From NCBI GenBank assembly GCA_018333605.1, contig JAGXSV010000016.1, positions 1 to 64,000 on the forward strand: 64,000 nt of DNA. The letters run 5' to 3'. This DNA is from Hydrogenophaga sp. (GTDB lineage: Bacteria > Pseudomonadota > Gammaproteobacteria > Burkholderiales > Burkholderiaceae_C). Positions within the stretch are counted from its first letter, which is position 1. Each line of letters opens with the position of its first letter. The translations under genes were made by a program, and so were the position numbers. Shown one piece after another: positions 34,903 to 45,120 of the stretch. Below the pieces are notes generated by a model. The model did not search any database and was not told the origin of the DNA. It was given only the letters and a program-made list of their open reading frames with translations.

Positions 34903-36504
34903 TCAGCCCGGCGCGGGCAGCACCTGCCCGCGCTCGGCTTCGGTCAGTGGTTCCAGCCAGCCCAGTTGCTGTTCCAGTACGGCCACCGTGGCCTCTGAGG
35001 CGTCGGTGCCGTGGGCTTGCCGCTCGGTGATGCGCTGGCGCAGCACATCCACCGGGGCTTCGCAGGCCAAGATGCGAAACGCAGCGCCCGTGCTGCGTGC
35101 CAGCGTGGCAAACGCTGCGCGCTCGTGCTGGCGCAAAAAGGCCGCGTCCACCAGCACCGTCCAGCCGTCGGTCAGCAGCCGGCGCGTGCGCTTGAGCAAC
35201 GAGGCATAGGTGTCGCCATGGGCCTGCGGGCTGTACAGCCCGGTGTTCAGCCCCGAGCCACTGGGCGCCAGCGCGCTCAGGCCGTGCAGGCGCTTGCGCT
35301 CCACGTCCGAGCGCAGGCGTATGGCGCGGCCTGTGGCCTCGGCAGCCAGCCAGCGGCTGGAAGCCCAGGTTTTGCCACTGCCCGACAGGCCGTGCGTGAT
35401 CACCAGTTGCGGCGCGGGTGGGTGGGCTATGGCCTGCGCCAGCCCGAGGTAGCGCCGGGCTTCGGCCAGACAAGCCTGGGCTTCGGGCGCCGCCAGTCCT
35501 TCGGGGACAGCGCCGCCCAGTTGCCCCAGGCGCAGCGCCGCCACCTTGGCGCGCACCCCCGCGCGGTAGCTGGCAAAAAAGCTCCACACCGTGGGGGCTG
35601 ACACATCGCCGCTGTCGTCCAGCCAGGCGCTCAGCAACACATTGGCCAGGCCGGGGCGGCCGTGGTTCAGCAGGTCCATCCAGGCAAAGGCCATGTCGTT
35701 GGCCACATCGATCCAGCGCAGCGCGTCGTTGAACTCAATGGCGTCGAACGGCAACACGTCTGGGTGGCCGTCCGCCCCCACCAGCACCAGGTTGGCCAGG
35801 TGCAAGTCGCCATGGCCTTCGCGCACGCGGCCTTTTTGACGCCGCCGCGAAAGCAGCGGTTCAATGGCGTTGAAACGCTGTTCGGTCCATTCGCTCAGTT
35901 CGCGCACCAGCGCGGCGTCAGCGGGGTCGGTCAGGGCCGTGCGCAGGGTGTTGAAGTTGTCGCGCGGCCAGCGCATGGCTGCGGCCGCATGCCCCCATTC
36001 CTGGCCATTGCCCGCCACGGCGGCCCGGGCCTGAAACATCACCATGCGCCGCGCCAGCCCGGCCATGTGCTCGGGTGTGAGCGCGCCGCGCTCACACAGG
36101 TGGTCCAGCCGGGCAGCTTCGTCAAAGCGGCGCATGCTCACCGCGTATTCAATGGCCTGTGCGTCGTCGGCCGTACCCGGCACGCCCCAGCGCGGTTGTG
36201 CGGCCGTGCCCACAAGGGGCAGCACGCCCAGATACAGCTGCGTATCGGGTCGATCGTGCTGCTGAAAGCGACGGTTCACCCGAATCTCGGTTTCGCAGGC
36301 CTGGCGGCGCAGGGCTAGGGTGCTGAAGTCCATGAACGGAAAGCGCACCGGCTTTTTGATCTTGTAGGCCAACGCGCCCGCCAGCAGCACCCAGGCGCCA
36401 TGCGTTTCCACCAGCGTCACGCGCTCCACCGCCTGCGGCTGCCGGTCGGCATACCGCGCCGGGTTCAGCAGGGCGGTGATCAGGGGCGGCAGTGCGTCGT
36501 TCAT
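34903..36504 (-). CDS. Fusion of an aminoglycoside-phosphotransferase-like kinase and a P-loop kinase
   Basis: The 533-residue protein has an N-terminal APH/choline-kinase-like domain (about 1-330). Its Brenner-type motif is HGDLHLANLVL, with the metal-binding aspartate in LPFDAIEFND. A C-terminal P-loop NTPase domain starts about residue 360, with Walker A GLSGSGKTWAS and helices typical of zeta-toxin or polynucleotide kinase-like proteins (VLVDAAFLRQHERAAF). Such fusions are widespread but have no agreed function. The start is the ATG at 36504. Confidence 0.8.
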   Translation of the reverse strand: MNDALPPLITALLNPARYADRQPQAVERVTLVETHGAWVLLAGALAYKIKKPVRFPFMDFSTLALRRQACETEIRVNRRFQQHDRPDTQLYLGVLPLVGTAAQPRWGVPGTADDAQAIEYAVSMRRFDEAARLDHLCERGALTPEHMAGLARRMVMFQARAAVAGNGQEWGHAAAAMRWPRDNFNTLRTALTDPADAALVRELSEWTEQRFNAIEPLLSRRRQKGRVREGHGDLHLANLVLVGADGHPDVLPFDAIEFNDALRWIDVANDMAFAWMDLLNHGRPGLANVLLSAWLDDSGDVSAPTVWSFFASYRAGVRAKVAALRLGQLGGAVPEGLAAPEAQACLAEARRYLGLAQAIAHPPAPQLVITHGLSGSGKTWASSRWLAAEATGRAIRLRSDVERKRLHGLSALAPSGSGLNTGLYSPQAHGDTYASLLKRTRRLLTDGWTVLVDAAFLRQHERAAFATLARSTGAAFRILACEAPVDVLRQRITERQAHGTDASEATVAVLEQQLGWLEPLTEAERGQVLPAPG

Positions 36505-36619
36505 GCGAGCCACTTTACGTGCCCACACCCTGTGGCATCCTGACACCGCCGTGCATCCACCGTCAAGCCTGTGAAAATACCGCAACAGTCACCACCAGCA
36601 ACCCACGGACACGGCACCC

Positions 36620-38155
36620 ATGAACCTGGCCCACCTGCTTGAGCGCGCCGCGCTGCAAGACCCCGCGCGCCCCGCCATTTTCAGCGGCACCCGCAGCGTG
36701 GCCACGCACGGGCAATGGGCACAGCGCGCATCCGGAGTGGGTGCTCACCTGCGCGCCGCCGGCCTGCAGCCTGGCGACCGCGTGGTGTTTTTCATGCGCA
36801 ACCACCCGCGCTACCTGGAGCTGATGTTTGGCGCCTGGTGGGCCGGGCTGGTGGTGGTGCCGGTCAACGCCAAGCTGCATATCAAGGAAGTGCAGTGGAT
36901 CGTGGACAACGCCCAGGCCCGCTGGGCCTTCGTGACGAGCGACGTGGCGCCCGACCCGGCGGCATTCACCGGGCTGGACGGCGTGATGGACGCCGACAGC
37001 GCCGCCTGCACCGCCTGGCTGGAAGGCGGCGAAGCCCTGCCGGCCATTACCGAGCGCGCGCCCACCGATACCGCCTGGCTCTTCTACACCAGCGGCACCA
37101 CCGGGCGCCCCAAGGGCGTGATGATCACGCACCGCAACCTGCTCACCATGGGGCTCACCTACTTCAACGACGTGGACCCTGTGGATGTCGGTGATGCCAT
37201 TGCCTACGCCGCACCCATGTCGCACGGCGCGGGCCTTTATGCCATCCCGCACCTCATGGCCGGCGCACGCCACGTGGTGCCCGCTTCGGGCGGGTTTGAT
37301 GCGGCCGAGTTGTTCGCGCTGGGCCGGCAGCTTGGGCCGCTGTCGCTGTTCGCCGCGCCCACCATCGTCAAACGCATCGTGGACGAAGCCGAGGCGCAAG
37401 GCCTTACGCCCGAGCAATGCGGCCAAAGCTTCAAAACCATCGTTTACGGCGGTGCGCCCATGTACGCCGCCGACATCCAGCGCGCCCTGCGCACCATGGG
37501 CCCGCGCTTTGTGCAAATCTACGGCCAGGGCGAAAGCCCCATGGTGGGCACTGCGCTCAGTCGCACCCATCTGGCCGACGCAGCTCACCCGAGGTACGCC
37601 GAGCGCCTAGCCTCTGTGGGCGTGGCGCAAACGCCCGTGCGCATCCGCGTGGCCGGGCCAGGTGGTGAGCCGGTGGCGCCGGGCGAAGTGGGTGAAGTGC
37701 TCATTCAGGGCGACAGCGTCATGGCCGGCTACTGGCAAAACCCAGAAGCCACCCAGGCGGCCATCCGGGACGGCTGGCTCTGGACTGGCGACATGGGCGC
37801 GCTCGATGCCGACGGCTTCCTGACCCTGAAAGACCGCAGCAAAGACCTCATCATCAGCGGCGGTAGCAACATTTACCCGCGCGAAGTGGAAGAAGTGCTG
37901 CTCACCACGCCCGGCGTGAGCGAGGTGGCCGTGGTGGGCGCACCCGACCCGGAGTGGGGCGAAATCGTGGTCGCTTTCGTGGTGTTGCAGCCGGGCGCAA
38001 CGCTGGATTCCAAGGCGCTCGACGCTTTTTGCCTGGAGCATATTGCGCGCTTCAAGCGGCCCAAACGCTACGAAATGGTGGACGCGCTGCCCAAGAACAA
38101 CTACGGCAAGGTGTTGAAAACGGTGTTGCGCGAGCGATTGGCTACCGGGACTTGA
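36620..38155 (+). CDS. AMP-dependent acyl-CoA synthetase
   Basis: The 511-residue ANL-superfamily ligase activates a carboxylic acid with ATP and joins it to CoA. Signatures are the P-loop YTSGTTGRPKGVM, the A5-type IYGQGESPM, TGDMGALDADGF, the hinge DRSKDLIISGGSNIYP, and the C-terminal catalytic lysine in PKNNYGKVLK. The substrate could be a fatty or aromatic acid. It is a monocistronic unit as far as visible. Confidence 0.88.
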   Translation: MNLAHLLERAALQDPARPAIFSGTRSVATHGQWAQRASGVGAHLRAAGLQPGDRVVFFMRNHPRYLELMFGAWWAGLVVVPVNAKLHIKEVQWIVDNAQARWAFVTSDVAPDPAAFTGLDGVMDADSAACTAWLEGGEALPAITERAPTDTAWLFYTSGTTGRPKGVMITHRNLLTMGLTYFNDVDPVDVGDAIAYAAPMSHGAGLYAIPHLMAGARHVVPASGGFDAAELFALGRQLGPLSLFAAPTIVKRIVDEAEAQGLTPEQCGQSFKTIVYGGAPMYAADIQRALRTMGPRFVQIYGQGESPMVGTALSRTHLADAAHPRYAERLASVGVAQTPVRIRVAGPGGEPVAPGEVGEVLIQGDSVMAGYWQNPEATQAAIRDGWLWTGDMGALDADGFLTLKDRSKDLIISGGSNIYPREVEEVLLTTPGVSEVAVVGAPDPEWGEIVVAFVVLQPGATLDSKALDAFCLEHIARFKRPKRYEMVDALPKNNYGKVLKTVLRERLATGT

Positions 38156-38189
38156 CCACCTCGGGCCGGCCACAACGCTCTACCCAGCT

Positions 38190-38282
38190 CTACCGCAGCA
38201 GGCCCGGCAACCGTTCAAACCCGCCCACGTGGTGGGTGAGCAGGGCCAGCGCTTCGCTGCGGGCCTGTGCTGCGATGGTCAG
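38190..38282 (-). pseudogene. VapC-type PIN domain remnant
   Basis: Only the last 30 or so codons survive: LTIAAQARSEALALLTHHV, then GGFERLPGLLR and stop. This matches the C-terminus of PIN-domain toxins, where a DALIAA-type helix is followed by LVTRNVRDFERIPG-like sequence. It begins exactly where the Crp/Fnr gene stops, in another frame. No antitoxin or N-terminal PIN sequence is present, so it is a leftover of a toxin-antitoxin locus. Confidence 0.6.
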
Positions 38283-39073
38283 GCCGACAAGACCGCTTCG
38301 CCGGTGGGCAACGTCACCTCCGGAATCGTGCTGGCGTCCTTGATCACCTGGCGCTGCGGCATGTAGTTGAGCAGCACGTCGGTTTCCTTCTTCACCGCGG
38401 CATAGCACTCGCAGCTCAGGGCTTCAAGTTGCGGCCGGTCCAGCACCCTGATGGAGCCGCGCTTGTACGAAATGACCCCCAGCTCCTGCAGTTTCAGCGC
38501 GGCATGGGTCACGCCCTCGCGCCGCACACCCAGCATGTTCGCAATGAATTCCTGCGTCATGGTCAGGTGGTTGTTGGACAGCCGGTCCATCGACAGCAGC
38601 AGCCAGCGGCAGAGCTGCTTGTCGATGCTGTGGTGGCGGTTGCACACGGCGGTCTGGGCCACTTGGGTGATCAGCGCCTGCGTGTAGCGCAGCATCAGCA
38701 CCAGCAGCTCGCCGTGTCGCGTGAACTCTTCCTTCACCCGGCTGCGGGGCAGGCGGTAGGCATAACCGGCGCTCTGCACCATCGAGCGGCTGGGCGTGCT
38801 CTCGCCGCCCATGTACAAGGTAATGCCCAGCAGCCCCTCGTTGCCCACCACCAAAATAGCGGCAGACGACCCGTTTTCCATCACGTATTGCAGCGAAATG
38901 ATGGCGTCGGTGGGAAAGTAGACGTGGCGCATGGGCCGGCGCGACTCGTACATGAGCGCGCGCAACGGCAGCGCAACGAGTTCCAGGTGGGGAAAAAGCC
39001 GGTCTTGAACTTCCGGCGACAAGGCGGCCAGCAGATGGTTCTGCCGGGGGTGAGGTTGGGGCTTGGTGGACAT
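38279..39073 (-). CDS. Crp/Fnr family transcription regulator
   Basis: The 264-residue protein has an N-terminal cyclic-nucleotide-binding-like beta-roll (about 15-140), a long dimerisation helix, and a winged helix-turn-helix with MTQEFIANMLGVRREGVTHAA as recognition unit. No FNR-type cysteine cluster is visible, so the signal is unclear. GGAGG 5 nt before the ATG at 39073 supports that start. The stop abuts a PIN toxin fragment, so the end of this gene may be an old recombination point. Confidence 0.87.
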   Translation of the reverse strand: MSTKPQPHPRQNHLLAALSPEVQDRLFPHLELVALPLRALMYESRRPMRHVYFPTDAIISLQYVMENGSSAAILVVGNEGLLGITLYMGGESTPSRSMVQSAGYAYRLPRSRVKEEFTRHGELLVLMLRYTQALITQVAQTAVCNRHHSIDKQLCRWLLLSMDRLSNNHLTMTQEFIANMLGVRREGVTHAALKLQELGVISYKRGSIRVLDRPQLEALSCECYAAVKKETDVLLNYMPQRQVIKDASTIPEVTLPTGEAVLSA

Positions 39074-39126
39074 GGGATCCTCCGTTGGCTGGAGCTTGGG
39101 TAGCGCCCGTTTATGGTGCGCGCAGC

Positions 39127-39459
39127 TTACATCAAGGGCCGCAAGGGCGCCGCACACCCAGCGCTGGCCCCGGCACCAACGGCGAAACCCGACGCCAGCG
39201 CCCTGAATTCTTCGGAGGAAACCCGCTTCAGGGAGATCGTTGAAGTCAAGTGGCGCCCCGCCATTTTCCAGACACCCCTCAACGCCGAGTCGTCATGAAG
39301 TGTGTCCATCACGGTGACCGGCACCTGATTGATTTTGAACTGAATGATCAGTGCTGCGTCGGCAGCACAACCGTCAAAAACCCTGAAGTAGCCGCGTGCG
39401 TCACCACGGGCTGACCATGAATCCTGCGAATAAACCACCAGCGCCGAGCCATCCGGCAT
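39127..39459 (-). CDS. Hypothetical protein
   Basis: The 110-residue frame has ordinary coding composition (MPDGSALVVYSQDSWSARG at its start) but no family I recognise. There is no signal peptide or membrane helix. No good ribosome binding site precedes the ATG at 39459, and the frame stays open for about 25 more codons upstream without another ATG. It may be a truncated gene. It lies 53 bp upstream of the Crp/Fnr gene, on the same strand. Confidence 0.45.
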   Translation of the reverse strand: MPDGSALVVYSQDSWSARGDARGYFRVFDGCAADAALIIQFKINQVPVTVMDTLHDDSALRGVWKMAGRHLTSTISLKRVSSEEFRALASGFAVGAGASAGCAAPLRPLM

Positions 39460-39589
39460 GATGGCCAGATGAACACGCTGGTGTGAAGACCGTGCGGGGT
39501 TACCGGCTGTGCGCGTTGCGCGCCGTCATACCCCCGCCCCCACTTTCGCTATGCTTGCGCCCTTGTGCAACACGAGCCGTTAATCTTTC

Positions 39590-40105
39590 ATGCCCGCTAC
39601 CCCCAACAAAATCGAATTGGCCCTGGAGAAGTTCATCTTTTCCAGCCGCTGGCTGCTGGTGCCGTTTTTCCTGGGCCTCATCGTCAGCATGGCGGTGCTG
39701 CTGCTCAAGTTCATGAAAGAAATGGGGCTGCTGATTCAGGGGGTTCTGGGCATCATCGAGCACGACACGGTGATTTCCATCTTGACGCTGGTGGACACGG
39801 CGCTGATCGCGGTGCTGTTGCTGATCATCGTGTTCAGTGCTTACGAAAACTTCGTTTCCAAGCTGAGCATTGGCGACCACGAGGACCGCCCGGCCTGGAT
39901 GGGCAAGGTGGGATTTTCAGACCTGAAGATGAAGCTGATCGGCGCCATCGTGGCGATTTCGGCGGTGGAGTTGCTCAAGGCTTTCCTGGTCAGCACCACG
40001 CTCACCAGCGAGCAGCTGAAGTGGAAGATCGCCATCCACCTGACGTTTGTGATCTCGGGCCTGCTGTTTGCCCTGGCCGACTGGATCAGCGAACAGCGCA
40101 AGTGA
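39590..40105 (+). CDS. UPF0114 (YqhA-like) membrane protein
   Basis: The 171-residue protein has the UPF0114/TIGR00645 pattern: LEKFIFSSRWLLVPFFLGL at the start, then transmembrane helices at about 17-39, 60-82, 107-127 and 140-160. The conserved loop VFSAYENFVSKL lies between. It sits in the inner membrane. Function is unknown. Confidence 0.88.
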   Translation: MPATPNKIELALEKFIFSSRWLLVPFFLGLIVSMAVLLLKFMKEMGLLIQGVLGIIEHDTVISILTLVDTALIAVLLLIIVFSAYENFVSKLSIGDHEDRPAWMGKVGFSDLKMKLIGAIVAISAVELLKAFLVSTTLTSEQLKWKIAIHLTFVISGLLFALADWISEQRK

Positions 40106-40162
40106 TCCGCCAAGGCCGGGGTGGCGCTCCCCTGCTGTTGCCTTTGGCCGGTTGAAGCCAGA

Positions 40163-40207
40163 AGCCCCTCACCCCAACCCTCGCCCGCAAGCGGGAGAGG
40201 GGGTTAA
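40163..40207. repeat. Intergenic hairpin repeat (CCCTCGCCCGC type)
   Basis: CCCTCGCCCGC (40178-40188) pairs with GCGGGAGAGGG (40191-40201) with one mismatch and a two-base centre. Flanking CCCCTCACCCCAA is typical of a short interspersed repeat I know from many proteobacteria. It lies between convergent genes and could end both transcripts. Confidence 0.6.
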
Positions 40208-40269
40208 GGCAAAACCGGGGCGAAGTTGTGCAGGCCAGCGCGGTCACCCGCGAGGCGCGCGGCTTTGTT

Positions 40270-40776
40270 TCAGCTGCAGGTGACGCTGCCGCAGCCGCTC
40301 ATGCTGGCGGGGCGCACGGTGCTGGGGTCGGCCAGCGTTTCGGTGCGGGTGTCAAAGCCCACTTCTTTCAGGTGCAGGGCCAGGCCGGCGTCCATGCTGG
40401 CGGCGTGCTGGGGAAACCATTCGGCCAGGGCTTCGGCCAGGCGGGTGATGATTTCTTGGTCGTCCTTTTCGTAGTGCTCCACCACGGCGTGCATGGTTTC
40501 CAGAATGGTGGCGTGGTGGCTGGCGTGGCAGTTGTCGGCTGAAAAGCCGGTGGCGAGCATCCAGCGCTCTTCTTGCGCAAAGTGTTCCACCGTGTGCTCC
40601 ACAAACTGGCGGTACAGCGGCAGTTGCTGGTCTTGCGGGGTGGCCAGCAGCTGGTTGAGCATGGCCACGAACTCTTCATGGGTGTCGTCCATGCGGGCGT
40701 CGCCCACGGCCAGGGCGGGTGACCAGTTGAGCGGGGCAGACGCAGCGGGGGTGATGGGGGTGGCGGTGTTTTGCAT
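40270..40776 (-). CDS. Bacteriohemerythrin-like protein
   Basis: The 168-residue protein has the hemerythrin diiron motifs in order: DDTHEEF, HTVEHFAQEERWM, CHASHHATIL and WFPQHAASMD, on four helices. Bacterial hemerythrins bind O2 and serve in oxygen delivery, sensing or iron storage. No signal peptide or membrane helix is present. The C-terminal tail is extended and has two cysteines (SGCGSVTCS). The start is the ATG at 40776. Confidence 0.88.
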   Translation of the reverse strand: MQNTATPITPAASAPLNWSPALAVGDARMDDTHEEFVAMLNQLLATPQDQQLPLYRQFVEHTVEHFAQEERWMLATGFSADNCHASHHATILETMHAVVEHYEKDDQEIITRLAEALAEWFPQHAASMDAGLALHLKEVGFDTRTETLADPSTVRPASMSGCGSVTCS

Positions 40777-40857
40777 GGGGCGCAAGCTTAGCAGCGGGGT
40801 GGCTGGGGTGGGGTTGATACAGGTCAACGGCCCGTGGTCTTCGGGTAGGTTTGGGGT

Positions 40858-43257
40858 TTATTGCAGGTGGTAGTCGGCCAGGCGGGGGCGCTGCACGGCT
40901 TTCACGTATTCGGCCGTGAAGCCGGGAAACAGCGCCACGATGCGGCCGTTGTCCATGCGGTACCAGCTGCGGCACTGGCTCCACACCGAGCCGGCCAGGC
41001 GCTGCTGCAGTTGCTGGTTGTGGGTGGCCATCACGTCGGCGCGCACGTCGATCCAGCGGTGTTGGCCCTGGCGCACGGCCTGCATGCAGCCGATGGCGTG
41101 TTCCACCTCGGGCTCGATGTAGAGCAGGGTGGAGGTGTGGCCGGTGGCGGTGTTGGGGCCGAGCATGAGAAACATATTGGGGAAGCCGGCCACGGTGATG
41201 CCCTGGTAGGCCTCGGGGCCGTTGGCCCAGGCGCTGGCCAGCGTGCGCCCGTGCAGCCCGGTCACTTTGATGCTGGACAGCAGGTGCACGGCGTCAAAGC
41301 CGGTGGCGCACACCAGCACGTCCACCGCGCGCTCGCGGCCGTCGGTGGTCACGATGCCGTGTTCGGTGATGCGTTCAATGCCGGTGGTGACCAGTTCCAC
41401 ATGGGGCTGGCTCAGCGCGGGGTAAAAGTCGTTGGAATAAATGATGCGCTTGCAGCCCAGCGGGTAGGGCGGGGTGAGCTGCTGGCGCAGAGCGGGGCTG
41501 GGCACCTGGCGCGCGCGGTGGGCGGCGGCGGTTTTGAGCATGCCTTTGCGGGCCAGGGTGCCGTCTTCAAAGCCGCGGCGGCCCCATTCGAGCACCTGCA
41601 CCCAGCTCCAGCGCACCAGGCGGTTGTAGCTGCTGAAGCCGGCCAGCCAGCGGTCGAGCGCGTGGTAGCGGCGGTCCAGCCGGGGCAGCACCCAGTTGGC
41701 GGTGCGCTGAAACACATGCAGTTGGGCGGCCTGCGCGGCCATGTGGGGCACCAGCTGCGACGCGGTGGAGCCGGTGCCAACGACGGCCACGCGCCGGCCT
41801 TGCAGCGGACACTGGGCGTCCCAGCGGGCCGAATGCAGTTTGCGGCCCTTGAAGGTTTCCAGGCCCGGAATGTCGGGCCAGCGCAGCTGGTTCAGCGGCC
41901 CGGTGCTGCAGACAAAAAAACGCGAACGCAGGGTGGTGCCTTGCTCGGTGGCAAAGCGCCACTGGCCGGTGGCTTCTTCAAACCGCGCTTCGCTCAGCCG
42001 GGTGCCAAAGCGGATGTGCGCCAGCAGCCCGTGGCGCTCGGCCAGCTGCTGCATGTAGGCCTGAATTTCAGGGGCGGAGGCAAAACGGCGCGTCCAGCCG
42101 GGGTTGGGCGCAAAGGAAAACGAATAGGCGGGCGCGGGCACGTCCACATGGGCGCCGGGGTAGGTGTTGTCCCACCAGGTGCCGCCCAGCCCGGGCTGCT
42201 TTTCCAAAATGACAAAGTTGTGCAGGCCCGCGCGCTGCAACCGAATGGCCATGCACAGGCCCGACATGCCGGCGCCCAGGATGACCACCTCGTGCGCCTG
42301 CTCGCCGTTGGGCTGGGTGTGCGGCAGGTGCGCGTGGGCAAAGCTGGCCAGGCGGGCAATGGCTTCGTCAGCGCTCTTCAGCACGCCGCCGTGCAGCTGA
42401 AACACATGCCAGCGGTGTTGCGTCACTTCCAGCCGGGCGGTCACGCCGGCTGCTTGCAGCGCGGCGTGCAGCGCCAGGGCCTGGTCGTGCAGCAGCTCGT
42501 CGGTGCCGGCCTGTATCAGCACCGGGGGCAGGCCGCCGAGGTGGCCCCGCAAGGGTGAAATGCCAGGGTCTGCGGCGCTGCGCTGCGCCCGGTAAAAGTC
42601 CACACAGGCCTGCGCCCAGCGGTGGCTGAGCATGGCTTCGCCGGGCGGTGGGGCTGGCAGTGGGTCGGGCGCCACGGCGTCGCCCAGCGGCGACAGCAGC
42701 AGCAGCGAAGCGGGCCCGGGGTCGCCGGCGTCGCGCAGGGCCATGGCCAGCGCCAAGGCCAGGCCGCCGCCGGCCGAGTCGCCGCCGACGATCACCGGGC
42801 CATCGGCCCGAAGCGCCCGAAAAGCGGCCAGCGCGTCGTGCAACGCAGCGGGGTAGGGGTGTTCGGGTGCCAGCCGGTAGTCGAGCGCAAACACGGGCAG
42901 GCCGCTGGCCAGCGCCAGCCGTGCGGTGAGCGAGCGGTGGGTGGCGGGCGAGCCAATGCAGTAGGCGCCGCCGTGCAGGTAGAGCACGGTGGCCCGGGCG
43001 TGGCCCGTGTCGGTCACGTTGTGTACCGTGCGTCGCGGGCGCAACCACTCGCCGGGCATGCCGCCCACCTGGGCGGGCGTGGCGCTGGCCGCGCGCGGCA
43101 CCGGCAGCGAAAGGCGTGCCAGCACAGCCAGCCAGCGGCGCTGGAACGCGATGGGAAAACGTGGTGAAAAAACCGGCTTGACCAGCAGCTGGAGCGACCA
43201 GCGCTGCAGACAGGCCAGCAGGCTTTCAACCGCGCTACGGGGTGTGTAGACAACCAT
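40858..43257 (-). CDS. Fusion of an HSL-type esterase and a Baeyer-Villiger-type flavin monooxygenase
   Basis: The 799-residue protein joins two enzymes. Residues about 1-310 are a hormone-sensitive-lipase family alpha/beta hydrolase: oxyanion HGG 95-97, nucleophile S161 in GDSAGG, D253 in GTDE, H284. After a short linker (311-322), residues 323-799 are a flavin monooxygenase: FAD site GAGMSG 328-333, GGTWWDNTYPG 358-368, the Baeyer-Villiger fingerprint FKGRKLHSARWD 469-480, and NADPH site GTGSTAS 494-500. The pair could oxidise a ketone to an ester and then cleave it. AGAGG precedes the ATG at 43257. The substrate is unknown. Confidence 0.9.
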   Translation of the reverse strand: MVVYTPRSAVESLLACLQRWSLQLLVKPVFSPRFPIAFQRRWLAVLARLSLPVPRAASATPAQVGGMPGEWLRPRRTVHNVTDTGHARATVLYLHGGAYCIGSPATHRSLTARLALASGLPVFALDYRLAPEHPYPAALHDALAAFRALRADGPVIVGGDSAGGGLALALAMALRDAGDPGPASLLLLSPLGDAVAPDPLPAPPPGEAMLSHRWAQACVDFYRAQRSAADPGISPLRGHLGGLPPVLIQAGTDELLHDQALALHAALQAAGVTARLEVTQHRWHVFQLHGGVLKSADEAIARLASFAHAHLPHTQPNGEQAHEVVILGAGMSGLCMAIRLQRAGLHNFVILEKQPGLGGTWWDNTYPGAHVDVPAPAYSFSFAPNPGWTRRFASAPEIQAYMQQLAERHGLLAHIRFGTRLSEARFEEATGQWRFATEQGTTLRSRFFVCSTGPLNQLRWPDIPGLETFKGRKLHSARWDAQCPLQGRRVAVVGTGSTASQLVPHMAAQAAQLHVFQRTANWVLPRLDRRYHALDRWLAGFSSYNRLVRWSWVQVLEWGRRGFEDGTLARKGMLKTAAAHRARQVPSPALRQQLTPPYPLGCKRIIYSNDFYPALSQPHVELVTTGIERITEHGIVTTDGRERAVDVLVCATGFDAVHLLSSIKVTGLHGRTLASAWANGPEAYQGITVAGFPNMFLMLGPNTATGHTSTLLYIEPEVEHAIGCMQAVRQGQHRWIDVRADVMATHNQQLQQRLAGSVWSQCRSWYRMDNGRIVALFPGFTAEYVKAVQRPRLADYHLQ

Positions 43258-43311
43258 CTTGACCTCTGACAGGGGGTAAGAGGCAGTGTAAGAGCGCCCG
43301 CAAGGGATGCG

Positions 43312-43336
43312 CCGGCGCTGGCGCGGCCAGCGCCGG
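43312..43336. terminator. Strong hairpin between the fusion gene and argH
   Basis: A perfect 10-bp stem (CCGGCGCTGG at 43312-43321 with CCAGCGCCGG at 43327-43336, 5-nt loop) lies between argH and the downstream fusion gene, both on the minus strand. No T tract follows, so it may act with Rho or as an mRNA-stabilising end. The rest of this 259-bp gap should hold the fusion gene's promoter. Confidence 0.4.
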
Positions 43337-43516
43337 CTTGGGGCCTCACGTGCGTTGCAAAGCCCACCCAGCCAAGCGGATCGCGACAACGCCGGCAACC
43401 CAGAGCAGCAAGAAGGACACAGCGGAATCCCTCAGGGGTTGAGGGCCAACGCGGCATCTGGGAATGTTTCGTGGCCTGTCGGCCCTGTGTATCGGGTCTG
43501 TGGCCGGCTCTTGGGG

Positions 43517-44968
<1,452 letters not shown>

Positions 44969-45120
44969 GGTGTTGCCAGCGGCTGGGTGAGGGGTTGAAA
45001 AGGGCTTGAAAAGGGCGGCGTGTCGCTACGGGCGGGGCAGGAGCCGGGACCAAGCGGTCGCTTGCCACGCCAGCGATGTTTTGGCCCGCCAGGCGGCTGG
45101 GCTCAGCCTATAGTGCACCC

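Noticed and set aside
40163-40207. CRISPR-like repeat
   Set aside because: Only one hairpin unit is present with no regularly spaced copies. No CRISPR array is seen anywhere in the window.
40861-42558. Plus-strand frame of 565 codons antisense to the fusion gene
   Set aside because: Composition is that of an antisense shadow, while the minus-strand frame has complete catalytic motifs.
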